Shown here in pieces: positions 12,036-25,336 of a stretch of DNA of 64,000 nt; the first letter of the stretch is position 1; every line of letters begins with the position of its first letter. Made by a program: the position numbers and the translations under genes. Under the pieces are notes generated by a model. It made no database searches and was not told the origin of the DNA. It saw only the letters and a program-made list of their open reading frames with translations. The stretch spans positions 397,008-461,007 of the forward strand of contig VYZB01000271.1 of the NCBI GenBank assembly GCA_013397455.1, written 5' to 3'. This DNA comes from Crotophaga sulcirostris. Taxonomy: Eukaryota > Chordata > Aves > Cuculiformes > Crotophagidae.

Positions 12036-15000
12036 ATATCTCCTGTAGTAACTCAGGGAACTGAGAGCAGTGGGAAAGAAAGGCCTGGAGGTGGCAGGAT
12101 GGAAATCAGTCTTCCATCAGCCAGAGCTCAGAGGGAGAAGATTCCTTGCACCTGGCAAGAGGCTGCAGTGAAAAGATATGCACAAAGGGCAGAGTGACAG
12201 CACAGCAGCAACATAACCCAAGTGTTGTGCCATGATGATAGGGCGATGCTGCAGCCCAGCAAGCTCCAGAAACTGGGAAGTGAGATGTCTTCCCCCAGCC
12301 TGTGGGCAGGGTCCTTCCACCCTGGGATGGGGAAGGCTGTCACCTCTGGAGGACTCTGGGAAATATGGCCGTCTGCTCAAAATATTCAGCCTCAATCACA
12401 GACAGACAACTCCATGGGCTGGACCTTCTGCCCCACATAAGAGCAACAAACGAGAGGTCAGTTCACACTCAGCCACTGGACAGAGCGCACCGCCCAGCTG
12501 TCAAACTGAAGATTAAGGCAATTTACTCTAAAGGCCCTTAAAAAAGCAGCTGAGTGCGTGTTACAACTCCCACCAGGGCTCTGAGGGAGGACAGTCATCC
12601 ACACTCATGCTAGGCAACTGCAGTTCCATCTCTCGGATTCATGGAGAATATGGGATATTTTTAACATTTTGAAAGAAACAGCCACTCAGTGTCAGTTATT
12701 TTAACTCAGTACAGAGTCTGTGCATTCAGACCAGTTCATTTACATTTGCTAATGCCCTACCCTTGCCTCCATGGCAGCTGCTGGCTCTGGCCTCTTTTGC
12801 CACCCAACTCACAGCAGCTGCCTTTTAATCTTCAGGTGATGGGTCTCCTCAACATGCATAACAGGCACAGCCAGGGAGCTTCCTGGAGGAAATGATTACA
12901 GAAATTAAGCTCACCCAAAAAATTACAGTAGCTGAGGTACATCTCAAAGCTCCAGTTTCTCTCTCTACTACACCTAGGACCTGCATCAGACTAAAATACA
13001 TCAGAGGAAGCAGACTCTGTTCTTCTCCAGTTGCTGCCTGAGCCTCCTCCAGCACTGACAGCTCAACGGGGCTAGCACAGAAGCTTCAGTTTACCAAAGC
13101 TTGACATAGCCCAGCTGTCCTGTTTTGGTTGGATCAACCAGTTCCATAATGGAAGTGGTATTGGTTGCACCAGTACAGACCAGAGTCTAGGAGCATCTGG
13201 CTCCACAGTAGCATCTTCAGCCCTGGAAAGCAGATGTTTCCATCTGATCACAGCCTGCTAAAAGGCTTTGGTCCTCCTGCTCTACCTGGCAGCTAAGACA
13301 TCACAGCCGACTCCATAATCCCCCAGCAAAGCAGATCTCGGCTGCAACTTAATCTGAACTCCTACTTCAGTTCTCACAGCCAGATCAAGTGAAGATGAAA
13401 AGCAACTGATAAAGGAAAATCCACAAAGTGAAGCAGGTGGTGAGGGAGCCAGAGGCAGAGAATGCAACTGGAGAGAGCAACGCCACCACAGTTCTAGCAG
13501 TGTAAACGTTAACTGCTTTTTAATTATTGTAGTGCTTTCCTTCCCCAGTGGCTGGTAATTGCGGGACTCCTGCCTGCCCTCCGGTGGCTGTGGAGGAGAG
13601 GAAAACCAGGAGTGTGTGAGCAGAGCGATCCCAGGAACTGGGTGTCCACAAAGGCCTGGTTCACCCTGCATTGAGCAGCAGGAACCTTCACTGACCCTGC
13701 AGCTGCTGACGTTTCTTCTGAGCATCATTGCAGAGCAAGTCCTCTAGGGGAATCTGAACTACCAGTGCTGCCTGTACGGAGACTATGGAGAGGGCCAGTA
13801 CCTTGGCTTTCCATCTGACTCAAGAGTATGATTTGCTTCTTAGAGCTATGGGTAGGAAAAAGCAAAGCAAGGACAGCTTAGATATTTTGCCTCAGTTTCA
13901 GCTGCATTTCTGAGACTCTAAAGAACAGAGGGAATGACCTTCTCAGTTCTGCTGCATCCATGCCCCTGGCTCCAGTCACTTCCAGCTCCCAAAGAAGGGC
14001 CCCAGTGCCTCTCAGCATACCTCCTGCTATTAAAACCCTTATGAAAAAGCTGGCTTTGTGCATCACCATGCTGCTTTGCAACCTGGAGAACCCCAGCTTG
14101 GTAAAACACAGCCAGATGATGAGTATGGCACAGCCACCGGCAGGCACCACTCATCAGCTATCATCAGCGTCATCTGCAAATGTCCCTGTTCCCTTCAACC
14201 TGTCCCTGCAATTGTCCTGAGCCAGCACCAGCCATCAGGCTTAGACCCTCAAGCCTTCAGCAGCTCCGCTCCTTGGGAAGCTCACCCGACACCACGTGAG
14301 AATTCCAACAGCCATGCTGTGAATGAGCGAAGAGCCGGCTGAGAAAAACCTGTGCTTAACTTTCTGGTTCAAACATATTCTCCTCCATCCACTCCAGATG
14401 CTGCTCAGACACTTTGGAAATGGATATTTAAAGAGATCATGATCAAAGTGAGAGGAGGAGGGCAGTGAGGGCACAAGAGTCCTGTTAGCAGGAAAATCAG
14501 AATTCAGCTACCCTTTAGCAAGACAAAGGTGAGATAAAAGCTCTGCGAGGGAGACAACATGGGATCACAGCAGCATTGACTTCCTGAACACCTGTAAGCA
14601 GAAAACAAGCTCACTGCTTCCATACAGGAAAGGGCACAAACTCAGCAGTTTTCTTCTGGTATGTTGATGGAAATTTGAAGCAGACTTTTCAGTGCCAGTT
14701 ATTTCTGGATTTTGAAATCCCAAGAATAGCTTCTGCTTCTTGCAGGCCCAAATATGAGCACCCAGACATCTGCCTAGAGAGAATCCAGCTCTTAGTATAG
14801 CAGATATCCTCTAACAGGATGGGAGTGGAACCAGTAGCCAGGAGACATGAGCATGGTTTGCTGTATGAGCCCCCATTTCACCTCACAAGGACAAAGGTTT
14901 CCATCTGCACCGCGTTCCCATGGGGCAGCTCGGCGCTAACGCTAACACTTTAGCAGCCCTATGATTTCAGGCTTGATTACTGAGGGTGCAAAAGTGGTTT

Positions 15001-16139
15001 CACAACTGAGACATGAGTGCTTCCTTAGGGATTCATACGCAAAAACCACAAAGAACAATCTTTCCTCTCCCCCACCCCCCCCCGCCATAGCTCAGGGAGC
15101 TCTAAAAGAGAAACAGCCACCAAGGAGCTTGTGACAAAGTATTTGTGTCTACGGGTGAGTCAGAATAGCTCAGCTTGCACCCACAGCACCATATGGCTTC
15201 TTCAGGATGGTGGTAACCTCCCTCCACCCATTTTCTCTAAGGCAGGAGGTTCAAGCCACAAACCAGTCTGGTCTCAAACCCACAGCACATGTGAGGGATG
15301 TAATGGACAAGCTCTCTCTGCCCCAACTTTTGGGTCTGCATGTTGTACAGTTAACCAGGTGTTGACCCCAAGACCCATCAGTGAAGATGCTGAATACTAA
15401 TGATCCCATCGCAGCCACAGAAGAGTACATAAATGACTTATCTTGGCCAAATCTTCCTCCAAGTGAGCAGAAACTGGTGCTGACTCCACAAGGCCATTTT
15501 TGCTGTCATTGTCATTACAGTGCCAGAAAGTGACTCAAGTCTTTGATGGGAGCTTAGAGGAGAGAGACTAAGGCAATCGTATCTCATCCTGCCTTTTCCC
15601 AGCCAAGTCTCCTGATGAGAGACGGGAAAAAACCCATCATCATTTTTAAGAGAGGAGAGAAGAATTGGTGCTGCAAAAGCAGAAACATGCTCGCTCTCCA
15701 CTCAGTGCAGATGGTCAACACCCAAGGGCTGCTGTACAGTGGGAAGATTTGGGATTGAAAGCTGTCAGGGCCGATAAGGAGACGATCAAGCATGTTGTGA
15801 GCAAAGAGAGACGGAACTCCAGGCCATCAGACCACAGGACAAAAGCTTCCAAAGGAAGAATGAAAAGCGAGTGCGCCAAAGCCTGCAGCAGCATCCATCC
15901 ATGGCGAGTGTGCCATCTAGTCAGTGGGGTGTGACAGACTCCCACCGAGGGCACACTGATAGCCACCCCACAGCCACTTCTGTGTGAAGGAGCAACTAGC
16001 AATTTGGGGACCAGGAGAGGCACCTCAGTGGCCAACACCACAACGTATGTACTGCAGATAGGAAGCTGTTGTACCATCACACACTGCCCCGTTCCCCGAG
16101 GACCCAGTTCCAAGCCCTCCAAAAATCAATGAGATAACA
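12036..16139. other. single-copy DNA without recognisable genes
   Basis: No interspersed repeat is recognised. The stretch 13500-13560 has a CpG-containing, homeodomain-like wording (GTTAACTGC, TTTTAATTATTG) and may be a noncoding element. A C-rich run lies at 15068-15085, and a tandem CGCTAA pair lies near 14934. No exon could be supported on either strand. Confidence 0.55.
15068..15085 (+). repeat. C-rich homopolymer-like tract
   Basis: A run of C interrupted by a single A, ending CCGCC. Length is likely to vary between individuals and the tract may be error-prone in assembly. Confidence 0.75.
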
Positions 16140-16680
16140 AGGAGATGAGTTGCAGCCAATATGGATTTGTCAAGAGCAAATCACATCAAGCCAATCTATC
16201 TTCCTCCTCTAACAACATAACAGGCTTTCGGCAGAGAGCACTACCTGTCAAATATCTCAGCTTTAGGAAGGCTTTTGACGTTGTCTTGCCTGCCATTCCC
16301 ATAAGCAAGGACAATAGGGTCTTAAGAGAAATTATGACAGGGCAGGTATAAAACTGCTCAGGTAGCCATATGCAGAGGGCAGATACCAGTGCTCTCCTCT
16401 GCTACAAAGGAAGAACATGTTGACAATCAGGATTTTGTAGGAGTCTGTCACATACTGTCTCTCTTCAGAGCTTTCGTGACTGACCTGGATGATGGAGCAA
16501 AAAGGAGACTTATTAAATTTGCAGGTAGCATGAAGGTGGGAAGAACTGCAAGTACTTTTAGAAGACAGGATTAGAAGATCTTGATATCTTGAGAAATCAT
16601 CCTTTCAGGCAGATTCAAGGACCGGGTTTTTCTCTCGGGCAGGAATAATCAGCTGTCCAAGAACAAGTGTCCAAATACAA
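16140..16680 (+). pseudogene. ancient CR1/L2-type LINE reverse-transcriptase relic
   Basis: Two plus-strand frames keep recognisable ORF2 reverse-transcriptase wording. The frame from 16145 reads like the segment before RT motif A (QYGFVKSKSHQANL, then YLSFRKAFD). The frame from 16389 reads like the segment around motif C (DLDDGAKRRLIKFAG). In active family members these are YLDFSKAFD and FADD, so both catalytic aspartate sites are lost (D to S, and ADD to AGS). The two pieces lie in different frames, so at least one indel separates them. Downstream, 16640-16670 still resembles the family ('ggaataatcagctg'). It is much more diverged than the other CR1 copies here and comes from RT-core sequence rather than the 3' end. 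It is a dead relic; the exact subfamily is not assignable by eye. Confidence 0.75.
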
Positions 16681-18965
16681 AGAACAAGTTTTCAGGGACT
16701 ATTGCTTCACTACTTTTGCATATCAAGGGCTACTGACACTGCAAGGGCTCTGAGGCCTCTTGTTCTTGACCTTATGGCAGTAGTGCCCAGGGTCCAAGCC
16801 ACTCTAGCAGCATGATTTGTTAGGCAGACCTGGACCCAGGGCAGCCCTTCCCAGGCAGTTTGCAAACAGAATCGATATCAAGCTCAAAGGGCCCTGGACA
16901 GGATCAGAAAACATTAATTCCCACTCCCTGGCTGCTCTTTATCTGCTGCATCACTGTCATCTCGTTTCAACTGGCACATTCCCTGTCTCTTCCGAGAACC
17001 GCTTTCAGCAGGGAAGGTGTTCCTGTGCCATCAGCACATCATGCTAATGATGACAGCCAAGCACATACCACATCTGACTGCTGTGCGCACCATGCATGTT
17101 TCATAAAGTTGTCCCAGCTGCCTTCTCAAGCCCTTCCCGTAACCAGCTGCACCTGATTCTGCTGTCGAGCCATCTTCCTCTTCTCTGCTACATCTCACAC
17201 AATTTTAACCTGTACTCTCTACAAGATGAGGACTTCCCATCTCCAGCTGAGTGGCCACTGGAAACAAATAAAGCACAAACGCCCTGCAAAAATAATGAGC
17301 CAGCGCATCCAGACACGGCACTTCTCATGGAAAGCCATGGCAAAGCGCCTGGAACAAGCTACATTTCTAGCCTGCATGGAGGAGGTCCTTGCAGCCATTC
17401 TCCACATGATCCTGGGCTTTCCACTCTGACCATGCATTTGGTTTATCTTAGTGCGAGCTGGCAGGAATTTGGACCTTGCAAGCAGTGGGAACTCTAATGT
17501 TCCAGGTAAGTTCATTTACTGCCAGAATAAGAAAGCAGAGCTTCCAAGCAAGTGACATCACTCTTCCTTAAAAGAGTTGCTTTTGGCAGCCAATTGCAGG
17601 GAAGACTGAAGTAGCAATGGACTGATTTGGCTCCTGTGGAGGTGACTAATAGGAACACGATCCCACAGTGAAGGCAGGGGACTGGATAGCAGTGCCCCCC
17701 ACAGCTGCCTTTGGAGGAAGACACTTCTCTTGTGTGTAATGAGGGAATCCTTGTGCCACATTCCCTGTTTGTACATCTCCTGGGGGTAATTACAGTACAT
17801 TTTTGCCACATGCTCCAAGAAACTAGAATAGGAAGCAAATGCTTGAAATGAAAGCAGGAGAGCCAGACTAGGAAAGGAAAGTCAGCATGGGACTTCAGGT
17901 TCACCCAGTCTGCTGGCAAACCCCTCTTCACTGCTGTGGATGTGAGCAATGGGTATTGACAAGGAAGATTACACAGAGGATCACCCAGACCCCGGGCTTT
18001 TAGCACCCTGTGGAGTGTGATTGAATGGAGTCTTATCCTTCCAGAATAAAGTCTAAAATAAAGCATTGCAGCAGAAATTATAGTGAGGCTCAGGGTCATC
18101 CCAGGGCAGGTCTCTTCATGGCGAGGGGCAAGACAATTTATGCATCAGGAACTTGACCAAATTTAAAGAAAGGTCACAGGAAGAGCCAAAGCAGAAAATG
18201 AACTGGCTTGTATTTATTATCCAGCACAAAAGACAGGAGAAAGATCAAGCCATAAAAGCAAGGCATTAGCACCTCTATGATCAGCATAAATCTATGAGAA
18301 TCTGCTCGCTCTCTCACCGGTACTTATTGTGGTTTCCCTCCTGAAGGATGGGCGTGTATGTGCATCTGTACAGACTCCTCCAGACGAGAACCTCACAGCA
18401 TCTGATGACTCTGGAGCAGGCAGGTGAGGCTCTGCATTCCCTCCTTCAGAAGAGCTTCAGCATCATTACTGCACACTCAATGCTGCCGAAAAGCCTGTGA
18501 AGTTTAAAATGGGATTGTCATCATCTCTGTCATTCACGTGGATGCCAGTGCCACAAGGGTGTCCTAGAATTCCGACAAGATCAGCTAACAACTAAGGGAC
18601 CGCACTGGGAGCAGAATGGAAGTTACAGGCTATGTAAATTCACCACAATTGTACTTTGAGCACTGCAAGCCAGAGGTTAGTAGTGCTACTGGCAGGCAGT
18701 TCAGTTAGCTTGCATTCCTTGCTGCCTTGAGTTCCCATGTCAGAGCACCTGTGATCCACACTTAATGCCAGGATCTCATCTCAGCCGGAGAACAGTGCCA
18801 CAGCTATTCGTGCCTTTTGTCACCTCTCAGCTAGACTGCAGCAACATGACAGCCCTGCAGCAAGCAAGACACTCTAGCTGAAATATGCTCTGCATGCAAG
18901 TGCTCTGTAATCCCGTAGCCACAGCACCACCAGATTGGTCCCTGCCTCACAGCTCCCGATCATGA
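16681..18965. other. single-copy DNA without recognisable genes
   Basis: It contains the second-longest open frame of the window (minus, 17512-18099, 195 codons). The translation matches no family I recognise and has no visible splice context. No repeats are recognised. Confidence 0.55.
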
Positions 18966-19513
18966 GTCATGGAATAGTTTGGGTTGGAAGGAACTCCAAA
19001 ACCCATCCAGTTCCAACACTCTGCCATGGGCAGGGACACCTCCCACTGGATCAGGGTGTTCAGCGCCCCATCCAACCTGGCCCTGAACATCTCCAGGGAT
19101 GGGACAGCCACCACTTCGCTGGGCAACCTGTGCCAGGGCCTCCCCACCCTCACAGGAAAGAATTTATTTCCCAGATCTCATCTCAATTTCCCCTCTTTTA
19201 GATGAAAACCATTCTCCTCTTCCTATCCCTGCACTCCCTAAACAAGAGCCCCTCCCCAGCTTTCCTGGAGCCCCTTTCATATAGTCATAGAATTGTCCAG
19301 TTGGAAAAGACCTTTCAGTCCTGGGAGGCTGTTCTAAAGTCTCACCAGAGCCTTCTCTTCTCTAGACTGAACAACACCAACTCTCCCAGCCTGTCCTCAT
19401 ACAAGAGGTGGTCCAGCCCTCGGATTATCTTTGTTGCCTCCTCTGGACTTGCTGTAACAGATCCATGGCACTGCTGTGCTGAGGACTCCAGAATTGAATG
19501 CAGTACTCCAGGT
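18966..19513 (-). repeat. CR1 LINE 3'-end fragment (group A), with nested CR1 tip
   Basis: A minus-oriented copy: the 3' terminus is at 18966 and the 5' truncation is near 19513. The far end still encodes CR1 ORF2 C-terminal wording on the minus strand (LEYCIQFWSPQ). The body is interrupted at 19280-19310 by the tip of another CR1. The frame is degraded. Confidence 0.95.
19280..19310 (-). mobile_element. ultra-short nested CR1 3'-tip insertion
   Basis: The host CR1 reads continuously across this point if about 38 bp are removed. The extra piece reads like the last ~30 bp of a CR1 3' end (TATAGTCATAGAATTGTCC...). It is flanked by CCTTTCA at 19273-19279 and again at 19311-19317, a possible 7-bp target duplication. 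The second copy of that heptamer could instead belong to the inserted CR1 (family wording 'gacctttaag'), so the duplication is not proven. Confidence 0.55.
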
Positions 19514-20958
19514 AATAATCTCTAGGATGTGGAGATCTAGGAGAAATCTGAGTGGAGACCTTGGCCCTCAGGTCCCTGTAGCCGCATGAGTAGAGCTGAG
19601 GCTGCCTTCCTGAATGGGTCTGGGCATGGTACATTTGATCATCACAAAGTATCGCTGAGCCTCACAAGGGCTGATCTCATCCCTACACAAAAGACAACTT
19701 TCTCAGCCCCTGTTGAGCTCTCTGCCCAGGGAGCATAGATTATCATAAACATTTCCTGCTGCAAACAACAGAGTTTCTTTGGGTACCTGGTCTGAGAGAA
19801 ATTCACCATGACATGTGGATTTAAAGGAAATACCCTAGAACAAGACTTTCCACTGCAGGCACTTAACCGGTGGGATGACACTGGAATATCCAACCTTGAC
19901 AGATGCGGGCACATTCACTCTAAAGTATGACTCAAAGATGCTCACATATACACCCTCAGAGCACAGGAAGCTCTCTCTGCCAACTCCAATAATGAGCTCT
20001 CAGTCAGACCATCCAGCTCTACCTAATTAGCACAGAAGTGGTTTGGTTCCTTTGGAACAGGACTGGGGCACTTTATTTGGAGCAGGACAGATATTACAGA
20101 TGCGATTGGGAGAGACTGGCTCTTCAATGCAAGCAACGACTCTCATGGCACAAAGTGACAAAGAAAGAGATGGTGTTTGTGCCTCTGCTGAGCTCATACA
20201 ATTCCCCTATGGCTTAGCTCCCTCATCTGCAAAGACAAGGGTAACTTTGCTCACCTATCAACGTCCTTGTTGCATCAGTAAAAAAGAATAAAGACCTGGT
20301 CCCATGAGGTTCTGATTCACTCTGCTGAAGGTGCCTTGTTCTTTTAAGACAAGTTAATATGAGTTATGGTAAAAAGCATTCCACCTTGTTTGGATGTGTT
20401 GGAAGAGATGACTTATCAAGAAAGGCAGCCTCAACGGCTCATCTTGCAGACTCCCATACATTGCCATAGGCCTTTTCTTTACCTGCCTCTGCCAATTTTC
20501 ACCATGAGCTGTACTGCTTTATTATTGACTCTAAGGCTCCTCCACATACTCCAAGCTCATCCCAGACTACCTAAATGCCAGCCGTTGCAGGCAGAGAGCC
20601 ATTAGCTCTGCAGTGCTGTTATTACTGCTGCCTGGGATGGAATTAATGCAGCTCAGACACAGCACAGTGAAAATATTGACTTTCCAGCTAATCAAACCTA
20701 ATTCCATGAAAGCTACAACTTCAAACTTCAAAAAATCCATCAATGATTCATAAATATTTGAAAGTGCCAGATTGATTGCATCTGGATTACTGCAGCGGAG
20801 GGGGCTAAGGTCTGGCTGCGAAGGAGATGGACTAGACAGCTGCTCAGACCCTGATGTCATGTATCACCCTGCGCTCCCAGCGCTGCACAGATCTTCCCAG
20901 CCTCAGTCAGAGAATGAACATCACCCAGAGCTGTTATCTCTGCTGGCAGAGCCCTACT
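19514..20958. other. single-copy DNA, possible AT-rich noncoding element at 20630-20780
   Basis: No gene or repeat is recognised. The last part (20630-20780) is AT-rich and contains several homeodomain-type cores (GGAATTAATGC, CTAATCAAAC, GATTGATTGCAT) in non-repetitive sequence. That is the usual look of a conserved noncoding element, but conservation was not tested. Confidence 0.4.
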
Positions 20959-21412
20959 GACATTGAGGTGCTGGAGTGTGTCCAGAAAAGGACAACAAAG
21001 TTGGTGAAGGGGCTGGAGAACAAGGGCTATGAGGAGCATCTGAAGGAACTGGGGTTGTTTATCCTGGAGGAGACTGAAGGGAGACCTCATCACTGTCCCT
21101 GAAAGGAGGTTGTACGGAGGTGTGTGCTGGTCTCTTCTCCCAAGTGACAGGTGATAGGACAAGAGGAAACAACCTCAAGTTGCTCCAGGGGAGGTTCAGA
21201 TTAGACATTAGGAAAAATTTCTTCACCAAAAGGGTTCTCAGGCACTGGAATGGCTGCCCAGGGAGGTAGCTGAGTCACCATCCCTGGAGGTGTTCAAAAG
21301 ATGGGGAGATGAATTGCTCAGGGAAGTGGTTAAGTAGTGGGCAGGTACAGTTGGACTAAACGATCCCAAAGGTCTTTTCCAACAAAGTGATTCTATAATT
21401 CTACAATTCTAC
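20959..21412 (+). repeat. CR1 LINE 3'-end fragment (group B)
   Basis: It starts inside the ORF2 C-terminal region (family wording 'gtgctggagtgtgtccag', 'aaggggctggagaacaagg') and continues through 'ggtgataggacaagaggaaacaacctcaag'. It ends GATTCTATAATTCTACAATTCTAC. Codons are disrupted compared with the copy at 53394. The 3' UTR ('ggtcttttccaac') differs from the group A copies, so it is another subfamily. Confidence 0.95.
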
Positions 21413-24400
21413 TTACTCCAGAGCACCCAGCCTGCAGATGGGAGGTACCATTCCAGTTGCTAGAACTATAACAATTAGAACCCCAGTAACTTGGTGGTTC
21501 AATTTCTAACACTTGAATGAAAAAAATATACATGCACACGTCCTTCACCCACTGCCCACCCGCTAACCAGGTTCTTGGTATTCCCAGAACATGACAAGCT
21601 TCAGCTGACCTCCTAGGAAGCAAGACAACTTGTTAGCCTGGCTTTCTCTCCACCCAATCCAGCCCAGTTCTCTGATTTGCATGCCATCCAGACATCCAAA
21701 AATGTTTTATTTTCCTAACAACTTTTCCAAGGGAAACAAAATGCAGGAAATTATGCAACATGCAACTAGTCAAGATGATCTGTTTTTACTTCACCCCACA
21801 TAGAAGCTCCAGCTTTTCCTACATAAAAGAAAACTAATCTGCTCTCCAACTCCAACTGAGAGGAGAGGGAGGAAACTTTTTGGAAAACCACTTCAAATAA
21901 ATAACTTTAGTTGTGTTGCAGACAGACTTTGCAGCAGAAAAGTTGGTTTGCAAAGCCATTTTGGGCTGCCCTTGTCCTCCAAGTCTCTGGAGCTACATTT
22001 GTACACAAGAGCACTGAGTACAAAGCCCACTCTTATATTCAGCTCTTGAAATTGAGAGGAGAAACAGATGCCTACAAATCTTACCCTGAAACACAAAACT
22101 CTCTTTCGTTATCAAGGATGTGAGGATGGAGTCACAGATGAAAAGGAAGAGCCATGCCCCTCCAGGGCACAGAAGACAAATATCAGAAGAGGACTGAGGC
22201 TGGTGCAGGTCACTCTGCTGAGCCTGATCTCCCATGACTGAGCCCACACTTCAATGACTGCCATGGCAGGAAGCACAAGTGATGACCGAAGGGCTCCTAC
22301 GATTTTAGCATTCAGAGCCTCTCCTCCATAATCCTCCTCTGTAATCCTGTAAGCTAACACGGTGCAGCTCCACGCCGCAGCCTTGCCCTCGATAGGAGCA
22401 TTAATAACTTCCCAGGGTCTGCCAAGATAGTTGTGCAAGCACATTCTGCACCTGCGCCAGCCTGGTCTCAGCACTAAGACAAGCAGGAAGGCTCAGCCCT
22501 GTCCTGAGAGGCTGGCAATATTCTGCCAAACATGCCAAGAGACCCAGCTTTCCCAGGAACACTGTATCCACCTGCATGTGGAAAGGCGTGGGCATGAAAA
22601 CCTCAGCTCATGGAGCTGGGTACCTCTCGTCCATGGTGTGCAAGCAGAGCGCAGTGCGGGCGGGCTGATGGCAAAGGCTGTCCCACACTACAAAGGACAA
22701 AAAGTCTGGGTGTCACCTTCTGATCCTCCATGAGGCTCAAGTGCCCAGAGTCTGCCAGCTGCTTGACCACAGACCCTGATAACAAGGAAAACATTTAGCT
22801 GCCAGCCTTCTCCAATGTCAAATCTCCACTGAGCTCAGGCTCTGGGCAAAAGGCCTTTCCCTCCCTGGCATTAAATGCTGTGAGCAGGGCTCCCCAATAC
22901 TCAGAAAACTGTTTGCACTGGAATAACGAAATTAAAGCACCCATTTCTTTCTCACCACTGAAAACAGAGACCTTCAAACAGTGATTCTAGACACAAGACT
23001 CGAAAACATTCCTTGCCCATAAGCTTTGTGGACCAAGCCTTCCCACCTTTCACACCAGAGTAAAGATACCTTTAACACAGTTCAGTCTACAGCACTCCTT
23101 GTTCCTCCCAGAACGTCTAAGAATAAACGCTCACCCTCTATGTGTTTAAATAAGATTTCCCCTAGTCAGAAAAGAAACAGGATAATCACTCGAAGTAATT
23201 TAGTGAACTAGTTAAGAGTCACAAACCAACCACGTTCATTTGGCAGGAGTGGCCAATACATCAACTCGACCCTCAATACTGACGCTGGCAGGGCTGCATC
23301 TTGGTTCTGTGCATGGGGTTCCTACACCACAACTGAACATCACAAATACCACAAGTCATCAAGGTAGCAAATACGCAGATTCTGCTCTGCCTGGGTTTTC
23401 TGCCACAGCAGTGCGCTCTCTGCACCTGTAACACTGCCTTCTAAGAGACTGCGTGAGGAGGAAGAGGAGAGTCATCTCAGCAAGAAGAGAGGGGTAGTGC
23501 CACGTAACCAACAGCACTTGTCTCAAATGCCACCTCCCCTCATTTTCTGTGCCACTGCCTTCTCCTGTTCTCCACCATTCAGCCCCAGCTGCCCTCCCCA
23601 CCCAGATCAGCTGCTTCTCCAACCCTTCTGCCTGCAAACACACAACATTTCTCACCGTCATCTGCATCCTTGCTCCCAAGGGTGAAATGGTTTCTGCCAA
23701 TGAAAAATCAGAGGCCAGGGTTGAAACCTGGATTTCAGTTTAAGTAAAAGCCATTTAAAAAAAAAACCCCTCTACTATGAGTTTGCTCATGTAAATCAAT
23801 GGCATGCTAGCAGATGTACCAAATGTCCCCCAACACGCATGTGTCAGTGTATTTCTTCCTTCAGAGATCATTAATGGCTCACAACCAAGGTCAGGAGTCA
23901 AGTCTAAGACTTTGCTGTTGATATAAAGGAAAGCAGCTTTGCAGTGACACAGGGCACAACCCGCCCAGCTAATAGACTCATATGAACTCCATTCCCAGAC
24001 CTCATCCATCCCCTGATTTATAAATAATAAATACCCATTTTAAAGCTCCTCTCTAGGAAGAGCATCCTGAGCCTCCTCCACCCCTTGGAGAGTGTAAAAC
24101 ACAGAGACGAGAAAACTGAAACACACAGTGGATTAAAATTGTTGCAACTAAAATCAACTTCAAAGCCAGAATAAAAGCAAAGCACAATGCCAAAATCTTC
24201 TGGAAAAGGAAAGGTTTTTAGCAGAGAAAGCCTAAAATGGGCAGACCTGGGACCAGCCCCCAAAGCCACCACGAGGAAGGGCACTCAGTCACCATAGAGA
24301 CAATGCACACGCACCATGCTCCTGTCCCCGCTTCGCAACCTCCTCCTCCTCTGAGGCTCCGGAGCAGATGGCAAACTGTGAGTGAGGGGAAGGAGGGACT

Positions 24401-25249
24401 GGTGAAATGCTGAATGTAAATAAGAGCGCTAAACACTCCTGTTGTGACTCGGTGGCAGCAGGGAAAGGCTATTAAGGGGCTGCTGCAGGCAAACTGTTAG
24501 CCAGCAGTAATGAGCTGGCTACGAGTGACTGATTCCATGTCAAGGTTGGGCGGTATCGATCAGAGATGTACGGCTGCAACCCTGCCACTTCAGAAAAGAC
24601 GTGGGCTGATGGATCGTCTGCAAGGCCCACAGCACCAGGGAAGGGCAAGGGAGCACAGCGTCCCGAGAGAGCCCAGGACTGCACTGTGACTTTGGATGGG
24701 AGCCATCCCGAGCATAAAGCTTCTGTCTGCTTCCAGGAGCAAATGAAGATATTCCTGGTGCTGCTATCCTGATGTCCTCAGGAGCGTCTTTTCATCATGA
24801 ATTTCTATCTGGGTCTGGAAGCACAGAATGGGGATGATATATTGCTCCAAAGAAGCCAAGCTATGTGATCCGCACCACAGCAGCCATAGTCCTGTTGGAA
24901 TCTCCTCCCCACTGCCGGTGAAGGGAAGGTGAAGAGGCACATTAACCATGCTGGGAAAGACTGTCACTGTAGCTTAGACTGCACATCACTACACCAACCA
25001 GGACAGAGGTGTTTTTCAGGAGCCTCACCTTGCTTACCAAGTTTGGAGGGTGTCTGGGCTTTTTTTTCTTTTTTCACAGGAAGTTTTTGCTCTTATTTCT
25101 TTCCTTTGTGCAAGGAACTAGTGTATCTCCTGGGCTCAACCCACTGCTCCGTGACAAGAAAACAGTTCTGTACCTCGGGGACAGACTGATGTAGCTTCTC
25201 AGTGCATGTTTGCTGTCCAAAGTGACATCAGCCAGTCCCGCCACCCACA
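21413..25249. other. single-copy DNA without recognisable genes
   Basis: No interspersed repeat is recognised. An exact octamer motif lies at 21675-21682 (minus). Around 24430-24640 the sequence is non-repetitive with retained CpGs (CTACGAG, GGTATCGATCAG, GTACGGC) and may be a noncoding element. No exon could be supported. Confidence 0.55.
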
Positions 25250-25336
25250 TGGGAGGTGTCCCTGTCCATGACAGGGGGATTGGAACTAGATGATCTTTAA
25301 GGTCCCTTCCAACCCAAACCACTCTATGATTCTATG
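25250..25336 (+). repeat. CR1 LINE 3' tip (group A)
   Basis: Only the last ~87 bp are present: 'gggaggtgtccctg', 'ttggaactagatgatctttaaggtcccttccaaccc', then the terminal CTATGATTCTATG. This is a severe 5' truncation. Confidence 0.93.

Noticed and set aside
17512..18099. 195-codon minus-strand frame.
   Set aside because: No recognisable family, no splice context, and composition like translated noncoding DNA.
24100..24140. GAGACGAGAAAACTGAAACACACAGTGG loosely resembles the MIR 'gatgaggaaactgaggcacagag' module.
   Set aside because: Only one short imperfect block with no flanking MIR sequence; below what can be supported by eye.
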